This document shows positions 24,356 to 36,846 of a stretch of DNA of 64,000 nucleotides, piece by piece; the first letter of the stretch is position 1; every line of letters begins with the position of its first letter. The stretch covers positions 89,263,659 through 89,327,658 of the forward strand of contig NC_089822.1 of NCBI RefSeq assembly GCF_035046505.1, written 5' to 3'. Made by a program: the position numbers and the translations under genes. The notes under the pieces were generated by a model that was given only the letters and a program-made list of their open reading frames with translations, ran no database searches and was not told the origin of the DNA. This stretch comes from Tiliqua scincoides. Its lineage: Eukaryota; Chordata; Lepidosauria; Squamata; Scincidae.

Positions 24356-24566
24356 CACTGAAGTCTCACTTTAACAGACCTCGATTACACAGACTTCAGA
24401 AGTCAATTTCACAGACTTCAGAAATGGATACTTTTGTGCTCCACTGAAAATGTTGCATATATTTTGCAAGTGCAGGTCTCCATTGACTTCAGTGCATTTG
24501 GATTTAATGGACTTTCAGCATTATCAGAACCCCTTCCTCTTACTCCATGAAATTGAGGATTCATTG
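24356..24566. mobile_element. Tigger/pogo-like MITE
   Basis: This 211-bp unit lies between TA dinucleotides (24354-24355 and 24567-24568). The ends 'cactgaagtctcacttt' and, inverted, 'caatgaatcctcaattt' match at most positions. TA duplication is the rule for Tc1/mariner and pogo elements. Confidence 0.6.
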
Positions 24567-24568
24567 TA

Positions 24569-27072
24569 CTACCAACTTCATTTTCCATCCTTATTAGGAA
24601 AACTTAGAACATTCTAATATTTCCCTAATAATTGCTTGTGTATAATTTTCTTTGTTTTTCACAATCAAAATAATGCTAAACTGTAGGAAGTCGAGTCATT
24701 TGACCCTTTCCTAAACTGTTATGCAAACCCCACACCATCCAGTCCAGATTGTACCAGTCCTGTTATTGTTCTTCAGGAAGCAGAACAGGAGACACTGACC
24801 ACAAAGTACTGATGGTGTGCTGGGAATGGCTGCCCCAGTCCATGCTAGTTTGCACCTGCCAATTTGGGTAGTTGCCTATTCGATAAATGTATATAGATGA
24901 GAGAGGAGAATGTGGAACAAGTTTAGTCAGCAGATACTTTTGACCCAGTGCTATCCCCTGCTGGTGCTCATGGGATATGTAGCATCCCCGTGCCAACGTA
25001 GCATCCACTTGTATCCTGTGAGCTAGCAAAGGACCAATCAGGCTGGGAGAGGTAAGTAAAGAAAAATTTCACCTACCTCTCTCGTGGCTGCCTGGTCCCC
25101 TATGAGACTCCTCAGATCAATGACAGCTGTTTGCTGGCATAGATCTGAAGAGTGGCAAGGGGCCTGTCTGGAATGGGCTGCGGGGATAAGATTTGGCTAC
25201 TGCTGCTCCCTCCAAGATCCCCCTGTTCCCCCCTTGATCCACCACTGATGCCAATGAACACCAATTGTCAGCCAATCTGTGGAGCACTGCTGGTGGCACA
25301 AGATTAATAGGGTCGTACACTGTCAGCAGTTCTATAGAATGGGAGAGGGGTGGCCATGATTGTGGCCCACAGGATACGCTGGCAGACCTTGTTGTTCGTC
25401 AGTGTATCTTCCAGATAGGACTGGGCTGTTGTTTTTTTTAAAAAATATATGCCCTTCCTTTCCCCTCCACTCTGAAGTTGTTCAGGGCAACTAACGCAAA
25501 GGTAAACCAGTTTCAAAATATGATGACTAAAACAGCAGCACAAAATGCGTTGAGAACACTCCAAGTGTAAAAACATTCCTTTTGCCTAAACACCCCCCAA
25601 AATGCACAAGACAAGGCATTGTGTGATTTTTGCACACAAATATGCAGTGGGGACTATATAACTTCAAACTCAGCCCCCTGTAAGTGCAGATTCCTAAACT
25701 GAGGGAGAAAACAACTGCTATCCCTATCCCCGCTTGTGTATTTTTTTTTTTTACTAGAGGTGATTTTTTGAATAATTTTCTATTATTCCCTTTAATAATC
25801 ATAGATTGCATTATACCGTTATGCCAAGCAGCAACACTTAAGTCAGCTTACACCACTGTTGCAACGCATTCTGGTCTGTTCATGAATCAATGGACATGGT
25901 TTGGTCTGGGACCCTGGTCAGACATTCAAGTCTCCTACCTCTGCTGCTAGCTTGCAAGTGGTATACTCAGAGGAAGACAATATGGCTATAAAGCACCAGC
26001 TTGTGGGTGCAAGATGGTGGTGTCATCTGGTTTGCCAGACCACCTTTATCAGTCGTTGATTATGGTTTTGGAAAAGTGAACACACAAAGACCATCCTTTA
26101 TGATGCCCAAATAATCCTCATTCCAGAAACACATCTGGTCAGGATCCCCCAGCTTGCCAGGCCCTGATCAATATCTAAACATTCCTCCAGATTCCAATAA
26201 ATAGTGGGGGGGGGGAGGGGGGAGGCAGTCTAAGACCCCCTTTGTCTTTGCTTCATTCTTGGGTCTCCAAAGCACCACATGGAACTGTGCACTGAATCTT
26301 GGCAGGCTGCCTTCAGGATTCCAGCTACCAATGTGGGTGACCCTTCTTTACTCTGGCAGCTGCCCTCTGTTAATCCCTCCTCCTCAGTAGCAATGGGGAA
26401 GGGACTAAAGAGTACAGCACCCCTTACCCTCCTTCCCCCCAAATTATTCCCTTTTCCATTCTAAGCAGTACACCAAATACAAGCACATACACGCTCTCAG
26501 CAGAAACGTGTTCTGGCAGCATAGCACACTTTCTGGTCGTTGTAAACACGACTTGCTGGGCAGCATGTGCTGGCCCTGCAGAAAGCATTGAGACAGCAAC
26601 AGACACCAGGTGTTTGCTGTCCCAGGTAGGATCACTTAGGGGGCTGAAGGGAGGTGGGGAGGAGGTGGAAGGGGGGCGGGCAAAAAAAGGAGGTGATGGA
26701 GACAGGGAAGAGGGTGGATTTGGCCTGGTTTAGCCGCAGCGGTGCCCGCCAAATCTTGATGTTCTTCCCAGGCCAGATTCTCCTTTGTGTGTCCACATGG
26801 ACTGGCCCCAGTGATATTGCTGGGTCTGCAGGTTTGAGATGATTCACTGGTAGAAGTGTTTTTCAAACACCTCTACCCATAGGTAATGAGTAATGAGCAC
26901 TGGAGTTGTGTGATCAGTTGTGACAAAAACACAAAACACCACATTTTGCATTTGAATGCAACAATTTTTTTAAAATGCCATTTTCAAACACCTCTACCAT
27001 ATTTATTCTTTGCATCTGCACATTGCATCTGCGTGGACTGCAACCACTGAAAGGAGCTGTTTCAGCAGCAAC
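24569..27072. other. Intergenic, nothing coding recognised
   Basis: 25425-25510 ('ttcagggcaactaacgca') looks like an L2-like 3' end. A G run lies at 26206-26222. 26851-26996 is bounded by 'tagaagtgttt' and 'aaacacctcta', perhaps a small inverted-repeat element. The rest appears unique. Confidence 0.4.
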
Positions 27073-27219
27073 TGTTACCCTGCACATGCCCAATCTCATC
27101 TGATCTCGGAAGCTAAGCAGGGTCAGGCCTGCTTAGTACTTGGATGGGAGACCGCTTGGGAATACCAGGTGCTGTAGGCTTATATCATAGTCTTTCGAGA
27201 CTGAAGGTTGCCAACCATT
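27073..27219 (+). mobile_element. 5S rRNA-derived SINE (5S-Sauria type)
   Basis: The first 109 bases are a 5S rRNA relative: 'ctgatctcggaagctaagca', then 'tacttggatgggagaccgc', 'gggaataccaggtgctgtag'. The fixed tail 'tctttcgagactgaaggttg' follows. The internal control regions of the 5S promoter are largely conserved. It is not a working 5S gene because its first bases are altered and the SINE tail is attached. Confidence 0.92.
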
Positions 27220-27329
27220 GTGCCTCAATCACTCCCCTTGGAAGGGCAGGACAGGCTGTCCTGTGTTTTACTCCAGGGAACATTTATTTAATAAATCCTA
27301 CATGCAGTTCTCCTGGTCACACTTTAGGG

Positions 27330-27630
27330 CAGTGCTTACCAAATTGTGGGCTGTGACCCACCAGTGTGTCGCAAGCCCATGCCAGGTGGGTTTTGACATG
27401 GGCTCTCCTGCCCAACCTTGCCTGTGGATGGCTCCAAATTAGAACCATTCCTGGAGCACTAGGAGGCAATGGAGGCCACTCTACCAGCCTCTGCGGGCCT
27501 CAGAATTGTCCTCAGAACCATTCAGAAGTCACTTCCAGTGACTCCAGTGACTTTGAAAGTGATTTCTGAAAAATCAGAAGTGACTTCTGGGTGCTTTTGT
27601 GGGCCGTGCCAGAAGGCTTGGGAACCACTG
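27330..27630. mobile_element. hAT MITE (family 3)
   Basis: This 301-bp element has ends 'cagtgcttaccaaa' and 'ttgggaaccactg' and perfect 8-bp duplications ctttaggg (27322-27329 and 27631-27638). The right half contains internal inverted phrases ('gaagtcacttcc', 'gaagtgacttc'). It encodes no protein. Confidence 0.88.
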
Positions 27631-27644
27631 CTTTAGGGCATTCC

Positions 27645-28732
27645 AGAGATGTTCCAGAGCCACAGCACCAAGTTGCAAGTTGAGTCTTGAGTCTCTGCCC
27701 CTTGACTTGAGTAGCAATCATAATGGCCCACTGTCTCTACTTAACCAGATTAGTTTTTAGAGTCATTTTGATTTGAGGTGAAGTCTTTTTGAGAAGCGAG
27801 TCAAGCCATGAGTCAGGTGCAGCTCTGCAGAAAAGACACAATTGCTGGTGGGGGTGTATTTGAGTTCTGATTTAACACTACCCTGATGTTGAAGTAATGT
27901 GTTGAAGTCTTTCACTTCAAATGAGCCATGGGTTCGGTAGGCATTCCTCTTCAGTCACAAGGAAATGCCTCTCTCCTGCTTTGCCCGCTTCCTTAGCACC
28001 CTCCTTTGGCTATCCAGGCATTTTCCTATCACAAAAACTCCCTCCCCCATCCATTGGGTTCCTCCTTGTCCCCTCCCTCATCTAGAGACAAAAATCAGAC
28101 CATCCATTCAGTCAGCAATCATTTGTTTCTTTTGAGATGGACAAGAGACCATGATCCCCCATGTCCTTGCTGCCCCCACCTTCTTCTAGTTATTCCCCCC
28201 AGCCACTTCCCAGCCCCCACCTCCTGGAACCAACCTCCCACCCTCCCACCAAGTCTGCTGCTTGCCGTTGTGGCACGGATGCCACCCACGAGGTTCGAGG
28301 ATGCCACCCACGAGATCACCCGCAAGGTCTCGGGGGCAATGTGGAAGCAATAAAAAAGCAATAAAAATATAGCAAGCAAGTACACACACACACAGTCACC
28401 AAGTCTTTGGTCCACCAAGTCTTGGGTCCAAAATGATGAGTCTGGTTCTGGTGTTATGTGAGAGTGTAAAGAGCATCTATCCACTCTGTCCACCCCCTGC
28501 ATAAGTTTGTATGTCTCAATCATGTCCCCCCTCAGGCGTCTCTTTTCTAGGCTGAACAGGCCCAAACGCCATAGCCTTTCCTCATAAGGAAAATGCCCCA
28601 GCCCAGTAATCATCTTAGTCGCATGACTCTTTCAGGCCCAAGTCATTGATGCGTGTGACTTGAGCTCCCATGAGTCAAGGAAAACACATGTTTTCATTAC
28701 TCGAGTCAATTCTGCAAGTCACGAGTTCCCAT
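27645..28732. repeat. Copy of the 'GACTCAAGTC' element with insertions
   Basis: The left part (27645-27835) matches the element at 45764 ('agagccacagcaccaa', 'gagtctctgcccc'). The right part (28624-28732) matches its other end ('acacatgtttt', 'ctcgagtcaa', 'cccatccct'). Between them lie unrelated DNA and a CR1 fragment, so the element has been split. Confidence 0.6.
28440..28623 (-). mobile_element. CR1 LINE internal fragment
   Basis: The minus strand encodes KMITGLGHFPYEERLWRLGL and continues to SHNTRTR, an internal slice of CR1 ORF2. It has neither the 3' UTR nor the TTCTTATG tail. It sits between halves of the element at 27645-28732, so it probably came with a rearrangement rather than by ordinary insertion. 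Confidence 0.85.
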
Positions 28733-28900
28733 CCCTCAAAGCCAAGGATTACAATGACAATCCCAAGCTTTTCACTATCTACGCCCCATGCCAAATGTGG
28801 AGAGGGGGGTGTCAAAGGGCTACTTTAGGGTATTGACCCCTGACTCAAAGCCAAGGATCGCTGAATGACATCCAAGCTTTTCACTATCTATGTGCCATGA
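28733..28900. repeat. Tandem duplication, about 108-bp unit
   Basis: 'ctcaaagccaaggat' and 'caagcttttcactatcta' occur at about 28735-28795 and again at about 28843-28900 with small differences. The second copy is followed by the AT-rich repeat at 28902. Confidence 0.7.
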
Positions 28901-28901
28901 C

Positions 28902-29215
28902 TAGGAGTGTTTGAAAATAGTGTTATTTTTTCTGCAGATTATTATTAACCGTATTCATTTCTATATATAATGAGATTTCATTATTCTCATTCCAAGTTCT
29001 CATTTTTATTAATTTTAAATGCTTTAAAAGTGTACTAGGTATGTGATATGGGTGATAGATATAATGTGAGCAGATACAGCCACAGTATTATTTCTAACTG
29101 AAAAAGTAATTATTTTAATTTCTGGAAAATATCTTAAACACCAAAAGGCGGTGTTTTGTGTTTTTAGTCAGATAAAATAAAGGCAGTGTTTTGTGTTTTT
29201 ATGTGTTTTTAACAA
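28902..29215. repeat. AT-rich interspersed repeat
   Basis: Starts 'taggagtgtttgaaaatag' and contains 'ggcggtgttttgtgttttt', repeated at 29185. Related to 8360-9110. Probably an inverted-repeat DNA element; family not known to me. Confidence 0.45.
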
Positions 29216-31600
29216 CAAAAAGAAAACCTACCCATGATAAACATGGGGGCATGATTTGCAGATACAGCTCCAAGCTGCAAAGCCTTTGGGGCTCGCTCTG
29301 CAACTTTGCCCAAAGAGGCCCCAAGCAGAATTCCTCCTAAGACCTCGGATCGGTTGTGGGTCTACTTTAAATCATCAGCTTACCTCAGGACGCACACCCA
29401 TCCCTGTTCTTAACCCCATACCTGCACAATATTGGCTACTCTGGGAGTCTGGCTGAGGCTTAGCTCCCACCACCCCACTTGCTGACTATATCTGATTAGG
29501 AGCCCAATCCTGAGCTTGTCATGCTGACCTTACTCTGGTGCTGGGTGTCGCAAACGAACCATAAACATGCCCTTGACACTTAGTGCTGGGTCAGCGCTGG
29601 CGCCAGCCCAGCGTCAGTCTGTGCTGAGCCTAGTACCAGCTGCAAGCTAGCTGCCTGCCTCTGGTGGTGAGGTTTGTCAGGAGGGAGGCGTTCCAGGGTG
29701 GGAGGAGGGGAAGCAGGGGGAGGAAGTGGAACCGGAGGGGGCAGGACTGGCAAAATAGCCAGTGCAGATTTGAGAAGCCCCATTGCAGGGCTTGAGGCTT
29801 TCCCTATGGGAAGGGGATGAAAATCCCCTTCCCCTGAGGAGACTTCCAGCTGCTTCCTGGTGCCCACTGGATGCCATTTTGGTGTCACTGCTCCAGCAGG
29901 TGCTTAGAATTTGGTTGCAGATGTGCTTACCATGAAGGGGTATATAGGAGCTCAGGGAGATAGCTGTGGAACTACAGCTGCTGCAAAAGTAAATTTTGAT
30001 ACACCTCCTTTAGGAAGGGACTCCAAAGGAACTTTGTACCCCCTGAGAAAATCCCTCTCAGAGATCCTAGATGCAAGGTGCTATGTGCCACTGTTGTGTA
30101 CTGTATAATGTGTTTAACAGCACAATCCTGACCCGGGCTTGGGCTGGTGTAAGTCCCTTGCGCTGGCCCAGAAGGGTCGCAAATGTGCCATAACATACAC
30201 TCTTTTCTCTTTTTTTCTCCATCTTCTCATATGGCAGTTGGTTCCTGATGGCCACTATGGGGTGGGAGCACGCTCTTAGATTTCTCTGTGTTCTGTTTTA
30301 CTATTTTCCATCTTGAGTCAATGACTTTAATATAAGTTCAGAGAGAAATTTACTCCAGAATGGAAAATGTGTATACTTGTGGAAGAAACTTTGATGAAGA
30401 AACACTTGGGCCACCCACAACAATCTTGTGAGCCTACCTCACAAGATTGTTGTGCAGGAATCAGTGGGATAGCCCCATGTATGCACTGCTTTGGACTTCT
30501 CAGAGTTCAGGAGAAGACTCAGGAAGCCAGGCTTCCCTATGATGACCATTTGGCACATTTCCCTTTCAAGAAGGCTCAGAAGGGATGGAGTTGACATCAG
30601 CACTTTGGGAACCATGTGCACAGTATTTGTCTGTTATTTCAGAAGATGGCAGTTTCTCAGGCCTCCGTCCCAAATTTATGGCTCTGAAGTTCTAGTTTTT
30701 CAAAGCTTGGCTCTCCTGCCCCAGTCACGTTTGGACTTTCCAACACCTCATGTCTCGAAAAGTAGTAAAACCAGTAGTAAAACTAATCAAACCAACCACT
30801 GCAATCCATCAGAAGTTTAGGCAACATGTTTAGGCAAGATCTTTACAGCAGCAGCATAATTTTATTTTATTTTTTTCCGTTTGGAAGTTACAACATTCTG
30901 GCATGAACCTGCAATGAATGCAGTGTCACTGAAAAAGGCCTATGATGCAGTCAGACCCTTCACATCAGTTAAACTGGAACAATGAATGATGATAAATTGG
31001 ACAAGAATTGGGACCTATGAGTAAACCCAAGGCAATCACTTGCCAAAAAGCATTCAAATAGGGGACCCCTTGAAGAAAACTACATGAACCACATAAACTC
31101 CTGACCCTTCCTCATGTTCACAAAGGCCACTTATAAAATATATTTTCTTTATCCTGCTCTCACCCCACTAGAAATCTCTGAAAAATATTTTTATTTACAT
31201 AGGCACAGTAAATCATTCTACTGATCCTGGATTTCTCCTGCCCAGACCTTTGGAAATATAGACCTTCCAAAGTTGTTATTTTGGTTTATTGATTTTGATA
31301 GGCCTCTGTTGTTTTATTGCACACTACAGAGTAAAAAAAAAAAGTATAAAAATATGACAGACAACATTCCATTTTCTCTGGGTGCTCTTACACATTATTT
31401 GCTGCCCTATCTTCTCCAGGTTCTGTCTGCTGCTATGTTCTATTGCTGTGGCAACATTTTTAATCTGCTGTATTTGCTGCTGTTTTGTTTTTAATACAAG
31501 CTATTTGAGCAATTTTATTTCTATGTTTTTAGCTGCCTTGAACATTTGATAGAAAATGGAAAGGTAGGGGTAGAAAAACCACTGAAATATGTAAAATATA
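29216..31600. other. Intergenic; possible degraded Harbinger-like units
   Basis: 'gagcccaatcctgagc' near 29501 and 'agcacaatcctgacc' near 30119 look like Harbinger-type ends. 29560-29880 is GC-rich, as in the long form at 32750. No pair of ends with a matching duplication was found. 30130-31500 looks unique. Confidence 0.35.
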
Positions 31601-32008
31601 GGGGGGCCCATATCTGCGGATCCCATATCCACGGATTTATTTAGCCATGGATCAAGTCCAGCCACCCCAACATGTGCACCCCCTCTGGAGGAAAGGGGAG
31701 CTCTGCTTGTCCTGGTGGGCTTCTCTGGGCTTCCAAATGCCTTATAAGGCATTAAAAATGTCACTTCCAGTTTCTTCGTGAAACCAGAAGTAGCTTTTTT
31801 CTTTTTGCCTCCTGAGCACAGTCTGAGCTTGGCAGAGGCTGGGGATGGATCTTCCCAGCCTCTGCTAAGCTCAGAGGCCCCTCCAGGGGGGTGGGGGGTG
31901 GTGGTCTCCGGGACTGCTGGGATGAGCATTTGCCCGTATCTGCGGTTTCAGGCATCTGTGGTAGGGGGTTCCCAGAACAGAACCCCCACAGATAAGGGGG
32001 CACGCATG
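31601..32008. mobile_element. Tigger-like nonautonomous element
   Basis: The left end carries 'gggcccatatctgcggat' and 'ccatatccacggat'; the right end carries the inverted forms 'ccgtatctgcggtttcagg' and 'cccccacagataaggggg'. It lies between TA dinucleotides. These wordings are typical of Tigger-family elements. The interior has no transposase. Confidence 0.65.
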
Positions 32009-32746
32009 TATGTATGGGTGTTCCTTTCCATGGTGCTATGCCTGTCTTTTCTTTCACACCTTCCTCAGAACTAACCCACTTTTTGTTGTGAAATCTTTGG
32101 CTTAACTGTTCAGCCTCCACTCTCTGACAGGAAACCTAAGCACCTGTAACTGTGTTTCCTCACAATCATTCCCTGTTCCTTTTCTCCTTTCTGTTCTGTT
32201 TCTCTCATGTGTTAACATTTAGATTGTAAACTCCTCAGGGCAAAGACCTGTCTTCTAACTTATGTTACAGCCCAATCCTACTGGGCCTTGGCACCCTGAG
32301 GAACAGCAGTGATGAAATGACCCCACTGTATCCTATCTCCTTGGGATAAGGACATGTTTGCTCGCTTACGCTGGGCAATGCTGCTGCGGCTCCAACCTGC
32401 TATCGAGCAGGTTCAGAATCAAGGAGGCCCATGTAGGGCTTCCCAGCCAGGGAGGGAGCACAGGCTATGGCAGCAGAGTGTACTGCCCTCTCCGCCCCCT
32501 CCCTGACCTGATCCTCCCCTCCCCTGCCCTCCCACTAACGAGTTCCCTCCTTCCCCCACCCTGAAAAGCCTAGCTGCCAAGGTAGCTGTACTCAATGAGG
32601 TACACATTGAGCTGTACTCAATGAGGTACTCAATGAGGTGCACACAGGGGTACACATTTGATTCACTATGATAACAACTTGCCAGCCTCTATAGCAACAC
32701 ACAGCAAAGTAGCTTGTGTATTTGTGGGCACCTTCTTGTGTGTTTC
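32009..32746. other. Intergenic with an L2-like 3' end
   Basis: 32217-32268 ('tagattgtaaactcctcagg', 'caaagacctgtctt') matches the classic L2/MIR 3' end. 32270 begins 'cagcccaatcctac', a Harbinger-type end without a clear partner. A small repeated phrase 'gtactcaatgaggt' occurs at 32590-32640. Confidence 0.45.
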
Positions 32747-32749
32747 TAA

Positions 32750-33265
32750 GGGCGCAATCTTATCCTGCGCTGGAACAGGCAAGCCAAGAGGCTTGCGCTG
32801 CATCCAGCGTGGGATGGGTGCCAGACTTGGTTCAGCCAGAGGCAAGGGGAAACTTTTCGCCTTACCCCTGGGCAAGGCGCCCTGGTCCCTATAGGTCTCC
32901 TTGGACCTGTGCCACCTCCTCAGGTGGTGCAAATCCGAGGAGAGCAGAGCGGCTTCAAGCTGCTCCAACCTCCCCAGGAATGGGGGTTGGGATCCAGCTT
33001 AACTGCCGGACTCCAGCCCCACCTCCCACTACCCACCTGCCCCTGGGGCCGCCCACCGCCTGCCCTCCCTTGTCCTGGAATGCCTCCCTCCCGCCTCCTC
33101 CCCGCCCACCCCAGAGCCGTATTTTGGCCCAGCTCGGCTGAAGCAAGGCTCGTCCCGCAAGCCACCACGTTGGCTGGATTCAGCATCCATGCGCCCGTGT
33201 GGCTTGCTCATGAGGAGGCGCAAACGTGCTTGTGTTTGGCTCAAGTGCAGCTTAGGACTGTGCTG
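32750..33265. mobile_element. Long Harbinger-like nonautonomous element
   Basis: 516 bp between 3-bp duplications TAA (32747-32749 and 33266-33268). Ends are 'gggcgcaatcttatcctg' and, inverted, 'cagcacagtcctaagctg', an imperfect match. The interior is GC-rich and gives rise to several overlapping open frames with no recognisable protein. Confidence 0.6.
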
Positions 33266-33268
33266 TAA

Positions 33269-35210
33269 GTGGCTATACTTAAGCCACCCCATGCAGGTCT
33301 TCTGCACTTGATGGGATTTTGACGAAACAACCTTTTCTTCATCCTAAATATAAGGAAGATAACTTAGAAACCAACTGGAAGTCCAGTTGGGATGCAATAG
33401 GAATCCCCAAGTCCAACAGGCACTTTTTTGTCACCTGTAATAGTTGTGACAATAATAATAGAGAGCAATAGTTGTGGGTCAGTACAGCTCTTCTAACACT
33501 GAGTTATAGAAGTAGTAGCAATTCTTATTACAAGACCTTAAGCTTTGTAACATTTAAGCACTGAAGTCCTTGCCTTCCAGCATTTCTGTCCCACCCAAAT
33601 TTCATTTTGTCTACACTGAAGCCACACCCTCCAGTTCCTTTTGGTTAAAGCTGCAGCCAGATAGAATTGCCCCACCCTCTGGATCTTTCAATACAGCAAA
33701 ACAAGCTCCCTCATGGGTTCCACATTGTATATGGCTTTTGAGCTATGCTTCCACCTATTCATTCACGCACAGTTCCAGCTAAAGGAATCCTGTCTCATTT
33801 GGATATGGAAATGTGAGGCCAGATAATGAACCTTGCAACTTTCCCCCCCATCATAATGCTAAACTTGTGTCTGTGAGATTACTAGTGTTTTTCCTCATGG
33901 TGTGAAGCCAAGAAGATATCAGTGGATAATTGAGTGCATGCCTTTCTCCTGCACAGTAGCTACTGGCAACACATATAAGAATATATCATTTTTCCACATT
34001 TAGGAAATCTTTCGTGGAAAAACACCATCTTATTTTTAATTTACTTTTACCCTTTTCATATCACCCTTCTATAACAGTGCACAGGATAATGTATAGATCA
34101 TTCAATAAAGGACACAAAACAGTCACTGACACACACAGCTTTACCAAAGGTTAGTCACTGTGGCTCCCAAATGAATCCTCCAGACCTGGCAGTTTAATTA
34201 CTAACTGCTAGCAAAATACCTGGTCAACATGAAACCAGGTACATCATACATAACTAGTAAGCTACTGGTTACTCAATTAAGAGAGATCATCTTCCCAATC
34301 CCCCCTCCCCCACCCTCACAATATCTGTAGAATCAGCTGAGTCACTTACAATTGAAGCGAAATACTTGGCACAATTATTTTGGGCAACGCTTGCATCCTG
34401 TAACAAAACAACTGCGCTTCTCTTTTAAGGGTAGCCAATGGGACCAATTTCATATTGTCCCACCAGGTTATTTCTCTCTTCCCCCCCCCCTCCCGCCACA
34501 CACCTTGAGTTAGCAATCCCCAATGAATTGCATTTGACTCCAGAACAAATTTTGCTGTGGCAGCTGCTGGCAAATAGTGCTGACATAATTATGATCTGAA
34601 AATAATGGCTGTTGCAGCCAACCAACAAGGAAATACCAGCCTAATCATGGAGCTGCTGATACGTTGAAACCAACTTAGCATATGGATGAGACCTGCAAGA
34701 TAATGTTTGCTCTGGCCACACACACACATACAAAACCAAGCTACCTGTTTTATTATTACCGGACTCTAAATTCCATCCTTCATGCACGAAACACACATGA
34801 ATGCCTAAATAAAAAGCAAAGGGGTCAGTTACCAGCCTTGCTAGATCAGCCCCTATTGGATCCATCACCATGGAAACATGCTCAGGGAGAAAAGATGCTC
34901 ACCAAGCAGGCAGAGCACATCAATACTCACTCCATTTCAAGGGTGGAGGCTTCCTCCTCAGCTCTATGCCCAGTTGTGCTGCAGGCTTCTTCCCTTGTTT
35001 ATTACCGGCAGCAGTGCTTGTTGATTCCAAGGGGGAGCCGTGAGATTATTATTATTTTTAAATTCCCTCGTTGCCTTCCTGATTTCTGTCACCCATGCTG
35101 AGAGCATTAAGAATGAACACTGAAGATGGTGTAACACAGCTTGCAAACAAAGAGAGTAGCAATTGGATAAGACTTTTTCCTTGGCAGTGATAACAACATA
35201 CCCAAACCAG

Positions 35211-35254
<44 letters not shown>

Positions 35255-36061
35255 TGCATGCGTGCGTGTAATGGAAATCAAGTTGTTAGCTTTCCCAATT
35301 ACAGGCTAAGAAAAAAAAAAGGTAGCAAAGTGATGAATGAAAAGCCTGCTATTTTGTTTGCCCCTATATTCACATAGGCTGTTTTTGTGCTAATGCCTGT
35401 GTTCTCTTACTTAGCATACTGTCCCAGCTTCCCAAAGCCATATTAAATCATATGAGGCCACCATAATATTTGGTCTCTTCTTCACATAGTTAAAATACCC
35501 TCACAAATAGGAACAGACAATGGCAAACAGAATTATCATGGCCCCATCCTTCATATGATTTAAGCACCGAATGGAGTGAACCACCAAGCTCTGTCTACCC
35601 CTGCATTTTGTCTCCAACAGTGGTCAGCCAGTTTTTCGGGTAGGTTGGGCTGCTTACACAAACTATTAAGGGTTTAATAGGCAGCAGTTTGAAATGCACA
35701 GGGGAAGTTTTCCTTTGCTATATTACAATGATCCTTTTCTTTGTTTCGGGGTGGTTAAAGTAGGACAATTTGGATAACTTTTTCACAATGCATTTTAAAT
35801 GACTTTTTAAACACAAAATGTGGGATTTTTCTCTTGAAGGCTCTTCAGCATTTGTTGCTGGCAAGGAACAAGGAGGGCTATCACGTGACAACTGGGCAAC
35901 AAACCAAAAGAATATATGTTAAAGTGGAAATTTGGTGACGCCAACATTCATTGGTGTATATCATATTTTCGACAGTCAGAAAATTTGTCTGGAATTATCA
36001 ACATTCACACGTGAATTCTCATGTACAAAAAAAAAAGAGGCAGAGAAGCCCTGGTCAGGTA
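33269..36061. other. Long apparently unique stretch
   Basis: Apart from the (TG)n at 35215, I see no repeat family. 34090-34300 and 34630-35000 are even in composition and free of repeats, the sort of DNA that may hold conserved noncoding elements, but I cannot show conservation. Confidence 0.35.
35215..35269. repeat. (TG)n microsatellite
   Basis: About 18 uninterrupted TG units followed by 'cgcgtgcatgcgtgcgtgt'. Alternating purine-pyrimidine DNA of this length can form Z-DNA. Confidence 0.95.
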
Positions 36062-36393
36062 TAGAGTATGACGTCAGTATCCACAGGTCTGCCATCTGAT
36101 GCATCATGATGCATTCTGGGGCAACCCTGGGAGGAGCCAGGACCCAGAAAATGACCCAGAAATGGCTCTTTCAAGCCTAAAAATAGCATTGGAGGCTGAC
36201 AAATGGCACAGTTTGACCATACAAAAGGAAGAAATGCTCTTTAGGCTTGAAAGACCCACTTCTGGATTGCATGGAGAGTCCTGACTCCTCCCAGGGTTGC
36301 CCCAGAATGTGTCGTAATGCATCCATGGTATCTGTGGCTTTTGGTATCCGCTGAAGTTTCCATAGCAGGTTCTGGAACCAAAGTTGCACTGTA
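36062..36393. mobile_element. Palindromic DNA element with about 90-bp arms
   Basis: 36098-36185 and 36232-36325 are largely reverse complements: 'gcattctggggcaaccctgg' answers 'ccagggttgccccagaatg', and 'ctctttcaagcc' answers 'ggcttgaaag'. Outer flanks have Tigger-like wording ('gtatccacaggtctg', 'tatctgtggc'). Confidence 0.75.
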
Positions 36394-36491
36394 TGTAACC
36401 CGGAGGAAAAAGGATGGACCTCCAGCATCAGCAGGATAGAGATTCATTCTACATTGAGAGTTGTTCATCAAAGCTTCTACAGTTTCTCTTA

Positions 36492-36846
36492 GGGCACAAT
36501 CCTAACCAGGTCTACTCAGAAGTAAGTCCTATTTTGTTCAATGGGGCTTACTCTCAGGAAAGTGTGGTTAGGATTGCAGCTTTAATGTAATTGAGATAAA
36601 CATATGGTGTTTCTTGGAAATGACTGAGTGGAGAATCAATAGAAAACTTATAGCATTATAATCTTGGTGGACAGAGATAAACATGACAAGATGAAAGCTG
36701 CAATCCTATACATACTTTCCTGGAAGCAAGTCCAATTGAGTACTGTGAAATTTAGGCTGCAATCCTATCCACACTTACTTGGAAGTTAGCCCCATTGACT
36801 ATAATGGGACTTACTTCTGAGTAGACATGCATAGGATTGGGCTCTT
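36492..36846. repeat. Cluster of the short 'caatcctat' repeat
   Basis: One copy at 36492-36580 runs from 'gcacaatcctaacc' to 'ggttaggattgcag'. A second area, 36692-36846, holds 'gctgcaatcctatac', 'gctgcaatcctatcc' and 'cataggattgggctc' with the core 'acttacttctgagtagaca'. They are about 90-bp near-palindromes. Confidence 0.65.

Noticed and set aside
27073-27181. 5S rRNA gene
   Set aside because: The 5' end is altered and it is fused to a SINE tail also present at 2296, so it is a retroposed SINE.
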